Assembly: GCF_003947415.1 (NCBI RefSeq)
Contig: NZ_QHKL01000004.1
Location: forward strand, 372,001 to 436,000
Source of the DNA: Amycolatopsis sp. WAC 01376
GTDB lineage: Bacteria > Actinomycetota > Actinomycetes > Mycobacteriales > Pseudonocardiaceae
Reading direction: 5' to 3'
Length of the DNA: 64,000 nucleotides
The notes below the pieces were generated by a model, which worked only from the letters and a program-made list of their open reading frames with translations, ran no database searches and was not told the DNA's origin. Each line of letters starts with the position of its first letter. Position 1 is the first letter of the stretch. This document shows positions 58,702 to 64,000 of the stretch, piece by piece. Made by a program: the position numbers and the translations under genes.

Positions 58702-60130
58702 ACCGGGCGGCCTGCTCGCCGACCAGCACCGCCGGTGCGTTGGTGTTGCCCGTGGTCACCCGCGGCAGCACCGACGCGTCGGCGACCCGGAGTCCACTCA
58801 AACCGTGGACGGCGAGCTCCGGGTCGACCACGGATTCGGCGTCGGTGCCCATCCGGCAGGTTCCGACTTGGTGGTGGTAAGTGATCGCGGTCCGCCGGAC
58901 GTACTCGCGGACGTCGGCGTCCGGTCCCGGATACAGCTCGCGGGCACCCCAGTCCTCCGCCAGCGCGGCCGCCCGGCCGATCTCCCGGCACTGCTCCACC
59001 GACGCGACCAGGCTCTCGAAGTCGGCCGGGTCTTCCAGCGCGGCGAGGTCGATCAACGGCTCGTCGAGCGGGCTCGGCCCCGAAAGCCGGAGACTGCCCC
59101 GGCTGCGCGGCGTGACCATGCCCGCCATCAGCGAGAACCCGGTCTCCGGGCCGGTCATCCACGACTCGTACATCGGCACGCTGAAATGGATCGGCTGCGT
59201 GTCGGGCACCGCCAAGCCGGGACGGCTGCGCCAGAACAGATGAGTCTGGGTCACCGAGCGGCCGGGCGCGGGCGGGTCGACCTGACGGCGGTCTGTCGCG
59301 AAGATGACCGGCGAGAGCAGATGGTCGTGCAGATTCTTGCCCACCCCCGGCAGATCCGCCACGACGTCGATGCCGTGCGCGGCCAGTTCGCCCGCCGGAC
59401 CGACACCGCTGCGCAGCAGGATCGCCGGTGACGCCAGCGCGCCGGCGGCGAGCACGACCTCGTCGGCGAAGACCTTGCGCAGTTCGCCGTCGACCTCGGC
59501 CAGCACACCGGTCACCTTGTCGCCCTCGAAGAGCAACCGGTGGACGAGCGCTCCCGTGTGGACGGTCATCCGTTCGGCGGCGGGCTGCCCGTAGGCGAGC
59601 CAGGTGTTGAGCCGTTTGCCGTCGCGTGTGGTGACTCGCTGCACCGAGACGCCGTCCAGCTCGTCGCCGTTGTAGTCCGGGTTGAACGGCAGGCCGATCT
59701 GCACTGCCGCGTCCACAATGGACTGCTGGATCGGGTGCAACGGCTCGTTCGGCACGACGTCGAGCAGATCCTTCTCGATCCGTTCGAACACCGGGCGCAC
59801 GTCGTCCCACCGCCAGCCGGGCAGATCCCAGCCGTCGTAGTCCGCCGGGGCGCCGCGCACCCAGATCATCGCGTTGAGCGAATGCGATCCGCCGAGCACC
59901 TTGCCGCGCGGCAGATGCAGCCGCCGGTTCGCCGCGTGCGGCTGCGGCACCGTGTAGTGGTCCCAGTCCTCCGGCCCGTGCCACAGCTCCCCCGCCCGCG
60001 AGGGATCGTGGATGGCCGGGTTGGTGTCCGGCCCGCCCGCTTCGAGCAGGGTGACCCACGCCCCGGAGTCGGCCAGTCTCCTGGCGACCACCGAACCGGC
60101 CGAACCCGCTCCCACCACGATGACGTCCAT
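58685..60130 (-). CDS. GMC oxidoreductase (choline dehydrogenase-like)
   Basis: A 481-residue FAD enzyme: VIVVGAGSAGSVVARRLAD at the N-terminus, the GMC signature region LPRGKVLGGSHSLNAMIWVR, and the active-site His in TYHHQVGTCRMG with the second conserved residue in VTTGNTNAPAVLVGE. The group oxidises primary or secondary alcohols, passing electrons to oxygen or quinone. It diverges from an aldehyde dehydrogenase, so alcohol to aldehyde to acid is a natural reading. The ATG at 60130 follows GAGGGTGAAGGA; GTG 60139 is possible. Confidence 0.92.
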   Translation of the reverse strand: MDVIVVGAGSAGSVVARRLADSGAWVTLLEAGGPDTNPAIHDPSRAGELWHGPEDWDHYTVPQPHAANRRLHLPRGKVLGGSHSLNAMIWVRGAPADYDGWDLPGWRWDDVRPVFERIEKDLLDVVPNEPLHPIQQSIVDAAVQIGLPFNPDYNGDELDGVSVQRVTTRDGKRLNTWLAYGQPAAERMTVHTGALVHRLLFEGDKVTGVLAEVDGELRKVFADEVVLAAGALASPAILLRSGVGPAGELAAHGIDVVADLPGVGKNLHDHLLSPVIFATDRRQVDPPAPGRSVTQTHLFWRSRPGLAVPDTQPIHFSVPMYESWMTGPETGFSLMAGMVTPRSRGSLRLSGPSPLDEPLIDLAALEDPADFESLVASVEQCREIGRAAALAEDWGARELYPGPDADVREYVRRTAITYHHQVGTCRMGTDAESVVDPELAVHGLSGLRVADASVLPRVTTGNTNAPAVLVGEQAARFMLGR

Positions 60131-60268
60131 GTCCTTCACCCTCGCAAGGCGCGGCCCCGTCCGGCGGATTCGGTTCGCTGGCCGACAATCGGCGTGCCCT
60201 GGCGGGCAAGACCGGGGACCGCGTGGCGCCCGATACTCGATCACACACCGGTCGAGGAGGAGCTAGCC

Positions 60269-61702
60269 ATGGCCACACGCCTGTTCATCGACGGACAGTG
60301 GACCACCGCGGGAGGCGGGTCCCTGCCGACGTACGATCCGGCCACCGGCCAGGTGATCGAGGACGTCGGCACCGCATCGTCCGCCGACGTCGACGCGGCC
60401 GTCGGCGCCGCACGGAAAGCCTTGAACGACCCCGCCTGGGCGGGACTGCTGCCGGTCCAGCGGGCCGCGCTGCTGTTCAAACTGGCGTCGCTGGTCGAGG
60501 AGCACCACGAGGAGCTGGCCGCGCTCGAGACCCGCGACCAGGGTCAGCCGATCGGCATCTCCCGCCAGGTCAGCGTCACCGGCGCGGCCGAGCATCTGCG
60601 GTACTTCGCGGGCTGGGTGACCAAGATCCAGGGCACCACCAACCCGGTGTCCTTCCCGGACACGCTGCACTACACCCGCCGCGAGCCGGTCGGGGTGAAC
60701 GCGCTGATCACGCCGTGGAACTTCCCGCTGATGATCCTGGTGTGGAAGCTCGCGCCCGCGTTGGCCACCGGCAACACCGTGGTGATCAAGCCCAGCGAGG
60801 TCACGCCGCTGACCAGCATCCGGCTGGTGGAACTCGTACACGAGGCCGGGTTCCCGCCGGGGGTGGTCAACCTGGTCACCGGCGACGGTGCGGTGGGCGC
60901 GCTCCTGAGCAAGCACAACGACGTCGACCACCTGTCCTACACCGGGTCGACCGCCGTCGGGAAGCTGATCACGGCCGCCAGCGCGGAGTCGAACCTCAAG
61001 CGGCTCACCCTCGAACTCGGCGGCAAGGCACCCAGCATCATCGCCGCTGACGCCGACATCGACGCCGCCGTCGCGGGCAACCTCGCGGGTGCGACGCTGA
61101 ACAGCGGACAGGTCTGTGCCGCGTACACCCGGTTCTTCGTGGACCGCAAACGCGAGCAGGAGTTCGTCGCGAAACTCGCCGCCGGGCTGGAAGGCCTCAA
61201 GCTCGGGCCGGGCCTGGACGAGTCCACTCAGCTCGGGCCCCTCGTGTCCGCGAAGCACCGCGAGCACGTGGACTTCCTCGTCTCGACCGGCCGTGAGCAG
61301 GGCGCCGATCTGGTCACCGGCGGCCGGCGCATCGACCGCGAAGGCTACTTCTACTCGCCGACGCTGTTCGCCGGAGTGGCCGACGACATGACGATCATGC
61401 GCGAAGAGATCTTCGGGCCGGTCCTCGCCGTCACCGCCTACGACGATCAGGACGAATTGCTCGCACGGGCGAACGACACCGAGTACGGGCTCGCGGCCAC
61501 CGTGTGGACCCGCGACCTCGGCGTCGCGCAGCGGTTCGCTAACGGCATCCGGGCGGGCGCCGTGTTCGTCAACATGCCGCCGATCCCGGACATGGCCGCG
61601 CCCTGGGGCGGCTACAAGGCGTCGGGCTGGGGCCGCGAGATGGGGCCATGGGCGATCGACGCCTACACCGAGATCAAGTCAGTCTGGCTGCACTACTCGT
61701 GA
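60269..61702 (+). CDS. Aldehyde dehydrogenase
   Basis: A 477-residue ALDH. TPWNFPL, KPSEVTPLTS, the general base in LELGGKAP and the nucleophile Cys in NSGQVCAAYTRF are all present, as is EEIFGPVL. It is similar in size and motifs to betaine- or phenylacetaldehyde-type enzymes; the substrate cannot be fixed. The likely source of its aldehyde is the GMC enzyme facing it or the copper amine oxidase at 39072. GAGGAGGAG precedes the ATG. Its stop overlaps the GntR start. Confidence 0.93.
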   Translation: MATRLFIDGQWTTAGGGSLPTYDPATGQVIEDVGTASSADVDAAVGAARKALNDPAWAGLLPVQRAALLFKLASLVEEHHEELAALETRDQGQPIGISRQVSVTGAAEHLRYFAGWVTKIQGTTNPVSFPDTLHYTRREPVGVNALITPWNFPLMILVWKLAPALATGNTVVIKPSEVTPLTSIRLVELVHEAGFPPGVVNLVTGDGAVGALLSKHNDVDHLSYTGSTAVGKLITAASAESNLKRLTLELGGKAPSIIAADADIDAAVAGNLAGATLNSGQVCAAYTRFFVDRKREQEFVAKLAAGLEGLKLGPGLDESTQLGPLVSAKHREHVDFLVSTGREQGADLVTGGRRIDREGYFYSPTLFAGVADDMTIMREEIFGPVLAVTAYDDQDELLARANDTEYGLAATVWTRDLGVAQRFANGIRAGAVFVNMPPIPDMAAPWGGYKASGWGREMGPWAIDAYTEIKSVWLHYS

Positions 61703-62370
61703 CCGCCGGCGACGCGGTGAACTCGACCGCGATGAGCAAGTCGCAGATCGCCTACCACTGGATCAAAGCGAGGATCGACGACGGCACCTTCTCCCCCGGC
61801 TACCGCCTCGTGTTCGGGCAGATCGCGCAGGAACTCGGGGTCAGCACCGTACCCGTGCGCGAGGCGGTCCGGCGGCTGGAAGCCGAGGGGCTGGTGACCT
61901 ACGAGCACAACGTCGGCGCGCAGGTCGCGATGGCCGACGAACGCGACTACCAGCACACCATGCAGACCCTCGCGCTGGTCGAGGGGTACGCCGCCGCACT
62001 GGCGGCGCCGACGTTGCCCGGCAAGGCACTCGACGAGGCCAAGGGACTCAACGCGGAACTGACCGCCTGCCTGGACAACTTCGAGCCGTCGCGCTTCACC
62101 GCGCTGAACCGCGACTTCCACCGCGTCCTGTTCGGCACCTGCCCCAATCCCCAGGTGCTCGATCTGGTCAACCGCGGCTGGAACCGGCTGGCCGGGCTGC
62201 GCACGTCGACGTTCAGCTTCGTCCCCGGCCGCGCGCACGACTCCGTGCGGGAGCACCAGAACATCCTCGACCTGTTCGATCGGAACGCGCCGGCCGGGGA
62301 GATCGAACTGGCCGTGCGGGAACACCGGTTGACCACTTTGGAGACGTTCCTGGCCTGGCGGCATCCCTAG
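61699..62370 (+). CDS. GntR-family regulator (FCD domain)
   Basis: A 223-residue regulator with winged helix FGQIAQELGVSTVPVREAVR and RLEAEGLVTYEHNVGAQVA, then a helical FCD ligand domain. The GTG overlaps the aldehyde dehydrogenase stop by four bases, so the two are expressed together. ATG 61732 is a possible alternative start. It presumably controls the GMC/ALDH divergent promoter (60131-60268), where no CTAC-N4-GTAG site is present, making this block a separate regulatory unit. Confidence 0.9.
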   Translation: MTAGDAVNSTAMSKSQIAYHWIKARIDDGTFSPGYRLVFGQIAQELGVSTVPVREAVRRLEAEGLVTYEHNVGAQVAMADERDYQHTMQTLALVEGYAAALAAPTLPGKALDEAKGLNAELTACLDNFEPSRFTALNRDFHRVLFGTCPNPQVLDLVNRGWNRLAGLRTSTFSFVPGRAHDSVREHQNILDLFDRNAPAGEIELAVREHRLTTLETFLAWRHP

Positions 62371-62410
62371 GCCGTCGTAAGTGGTGAGACGGTGGCTGGG
62401 TGACGCGACA

Positions 62411-62473
62411 CCGCACTCGCGTGTTCAGACTCCGCACTCTCGAGTGCGGCATCCAGACACGCGAGTCACGCGT
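62411..62473. repeat. 21-bp tandem repeat array, three diverged units
   Basis: Units begin at 62411, 62432 and 62453 (CCGCACTCGCGTG, CCGCACTCTCGAG, CCAGACACGCGAG). The first holds the reverse complement of the ACACGCGAGT block found in the third and in the array at 44098. Confidence 0.65.
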
Positions 62474-62480
62474 TGCCGAA

Positions 62481-62535
62481 GTACATGAAGGCCCCCTTCC
62501 TTGCGTCTAGCGCAAGGAAGGGGGCCTTCATGTAC
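62481..62535. repeat. 25-bp perfect hairpin, family C, second copy
   Basis: Arms 62481-62505 and 62511-62535 around TCTAG. It matches the hairpin at 27892-27946 apart from a few bases in the stem middle. Confidence 0.8.
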
Positions 62536-62595
62536 TTCACGACCGGCCGCCGAGGTCACAACCGTCCCACGGTCACCAGGGATCACATCTGACGG

Positions 62596-62646
62596 TAGCG
62601 AAAGCCTCCTTCCCTACCCTCAGAGTAGGCAAAGAGGCCCTCACTA
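62596..62646. repeat. Decayed family F hairpin
   Basis: Arms 62596-62617 and 62625-62646 (GCCTCCTTCCCTAC against GTAGGCAAAGAGGC) pair with several mismatches. It resembles 44031-44077. In the remaining gap, 62647-62835, no gene or clear element is seen apart from the repeat at its right end. Confidence 0.6.
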
Positions 62647-62835
62647 CCAGGAGAACGCCTACGCAGAAGCGACACCGGCCCCGCGCCACAACACGTTCGA
62701 CTTACCCCTCACGACCCCCTCGCGCAACCGCACATACAGCCATCAAGCGGACATCCAACCGGCAAAGTTGTCCTTTATGGACACTCTGGGGCAGAGGCTC
62801 ACTCCAACCGCTCCGCTTCACCTCTGGCGGCATCC

Positions 62836-63729
62836 CTAGGTCGGGACGGTCTCGGGCGGCGGGAACGCGTAGAAGCGCACAGAAAGTTCCTTCTCACCCT
62901 CCACCGGACGACGACGGCGCCGGCAGTACCGCGTGATCAGCTCGCGGTACTCCACGTCCAGTTCGCGGAACTCCTCCTCGGTCAACCGCGCCGAAGTCCG
63001 TTGCGCCGTCGACCACGGGCCGAACTCGTCGCGGTGCTCCGCGGCCCAGGACAGCAAGGCGACCTCGTCCGCGTACTTCGCGTCGAGGAACGCCGCGACC
63101 CGTTCCCGATCCGCGCCGTCGTAGTCCTCCGGCCTCGGTTCACGCAGGTCTTGCGGGATCGCGATCCAGTTCCCTTTCCGACCACGGCGAACGAAACCGT
63201 TGTCCCGCAAAGTGTTCAGGCATTTGGTGACTTCGGTACGCTCCAGTCCCGTCCGGCGCGCGACCGCCTCCGTATCGCCGGGAAGCTCGCGCGTCACCCG
63301 GTGGTATCGCGGGTCCTCCCGCATCGCGATGTCCCGCAACGTGACCGATCGCCGCGGCAGCGCGGTGCTCAACAGCCGCCGCGCGGCGAGGGCCAGCAGC
63401 ACGGCGACCGGGATCTCGACGAGGACGGCCAGCGCGACGCTGGTCCACCGGTCGGGCGACGTCCAGCCGAGCATGACGTCGAACCACGCGTCGCAGCACA
63501 ACATCGCGGCCGTGGCGGACAGCAGCGGCACGGCCGCCCGGCGGCGACGCAACCCGAGCCACGCTCCGGCCGCGAAGCAGAGCAGGAGTGCGACGTCGAA
63601 CCCGACCCAGGCCGCGCGCCACTGGCCGGTGTCGTACCGGTCGGGCAGCGTATGCGCGAGGTAGACGGTCCAGGGCACGAGCAGGACCGCCGCACCGGCG
63701 AGCACCGTCAGCAGTATGCGTCGGATCAT
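62836..63729 (-). CDS. Membrane protein with cytoplasmic winged-helix domain
   Basis: A 297-residue protein. Residues ~1-125 hold four membrane helices. A cytoplasmic part follows with a MarR-like winged helix (PGDTEAVARRTGLERTEVTK, CLNTLRDNGFVRR) and an acidic, helical C-terminus (EEEFRELDVEYRELITRY). It could be a membrane-bound transcription factor or a regulator of unknown type. GTG 63735 is an alternative to ATG 63729; neither has a clear ribosome site. Confidence 0.7.
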   Translation of the reverse strand: MIRRILLTVLAGAAVLLVPWTVYLAHTLPDRYDTGQWRAAWVGFDVALLLCFAAGAWLGLRRRRAAVPLLSATAAMLCCDAWFDVMLGWTSPDRWTSVALAVLVEIPVAVLLALAARRLLSTALPRRSVTLRDIAMREDPRYHRVTRELPGDTEAVARRTGLERTEVTKCLNTLRDNGFVRRGRKGNWIAIPQDLREPRPEDYDGADRERVAAFLDAKYADEVALLSWAAEHRDEFGPWSTAQRTSARLTEEEFRELDVEYRELITRYCRRRRRPVEGEKELSVRFYAFPPPETVPT

Positions 63730-63884
63730 GATCACGACGGTAGAGGGGGGCGGCGGCAAGGGCATCCGGGCTTTTCCCTTGTCCGGCCTCAGGGTCGCCG
63801 CACTAGCCTGAACGGCCGCTACCGGGACGGGCCGGGAGAAAGGTAAATTCCGGAAGCCCGATCCGGGCCTTTACTGGGGGGTAC

Positions 63885-64000
63885 ATGAGTCCCGCACTGG
63901 ATACTTCGCGTCCACTGTCGACTTTCAGATCCCGAGTGGCGGCTCTGGCCGCAGGGATCCTCACGTTTTCGTCGGTCGTGACGGGCTTCGCCGCCGAGGC
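63885..64000 (+). CDS. Exported protein, N-terminus only
   Basis: An ATG after GGGGGG opens a frame that runs off the window. The 38 visible residues look like a signal peptide: a basic region (FRSRVAALAAG), a hydrophobic core and a possible cleavage site near GFAAEA. The mature function cannot be judged. Confidence 0.65.
   Translation, partial: MSPALDTSRPLSTFRSRVAALAAGILTFSSVVTGFAAE

Noticed and set aside
60131..60268. CTAC-N4-GTAG site in the GMC/ALDH promoter
   Set aside because: None is present, so this block was left out of the TetR regulon.
30593..62370. Secondary-metabolite biosynthetic cluster
   Set aside because: Tailoring-type enzymes (methyltransferase, SDRs) are present, but no core synthase, carrier protein or resistance gene. 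Two importers and several hydrolases fit breakdown better.
62501..62839. 112-codon frame in the convergent gap
   Set aside because: It crosses two hairpins, has no ribosome site and no protein-like composition.
1..64000. Insertion sequences, integrases, rRNA or tRNA genes
   Set aside because: No transposase or integrase motif and no recognisable RNA gene was seen on either strand.

Overview
The window is high-GC actinobacterial DNA. Genes are dense, GTG and TTG starts are frequent, ATGA/GTGA overlaps are common, and the regulators are of the types seen in soil actinomycetes. Gene content and the intergenic hairpins suggest Amycolatopsis or a close relative (Pseudonocardiales). That assignment is inference; no rRNA or tRNA gene was seen.

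Position 1-13.5 kb. A truncated RpiR-type regulator diverges from an MFS transporter, a GAF protein and a prolidase-like amidohydrolase. Facing them is a tightly coupled minus-strand operon for hydroxyproline breakdown: epimerase, deaminase and a three-part D-hydroxyproline dehydrogenase, headed by an XRE-cupin regulator. A secreted HExxH protein, an M24 aminopeptidase and a LysR regulator follow. Together these suggest uptake and use of proline- or hydroxyproline-rich peptides.

Position 13.5-30.5 kb is general regulatory and housekeeping material. It holds an HxlR regulator facing a carboxymuconolactone-decarboxylase-like gene, a STAS/STAS/ATPase anti-sigma group, a DUF4232-like secreted protein, a lone ABC ATPase, a RibD-type reductase, a two-component system, a large LuxR-type ATPase regulator, a PucR-type regulator, ilvD, a CYP140-like P450, and a TetR regulator facing a secreted TIM-barrel-like protein.

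Position 30.6-62.4 kb is a large, apparently catabolic cluster and the most interesting part. The left half (30.6-43.4 kb) has a FeaR-like AraC regulator, two MoaF-family proteins, a branched-chain-type ABC importer, two SDRs, a copper amine oxidase and a YtcJ/formamidase-like amidohydrolase. The right half (43.4-58.7 kb) begins with a TetR regulator. It continues with an O-methyltransferase, alpha/beta hydrolases, a dipeptide-type ABC importer, two related aldo/keto reductase-like proteins without the usual active-site histidine, an SDR, a second YtcJ-like amidohydrolase and a zinc alcohol dehydrogenase. A palindrome of the form CTAC-N4-GTAG stands before the TetR gene and in every divergent promoter region of this half (five good sites and one half-degenerate), pointing to one TetR-controlled regulon. 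A GMC oxidoreductase, an aldehyde dehydrogenase and a GntR regulator (58.7-62.4 kb) close the cluster. The substrate is unknown; an N-acylated or formylated, ester-bearing amine is a guess.

Repeats. Long near-perfect hairpins of several families sit in every roomy intergenic gap between convergent genes and in no divergent promoter, which fits bidirectional terminators. Arrays of 21-bp tandem units occur at three places.
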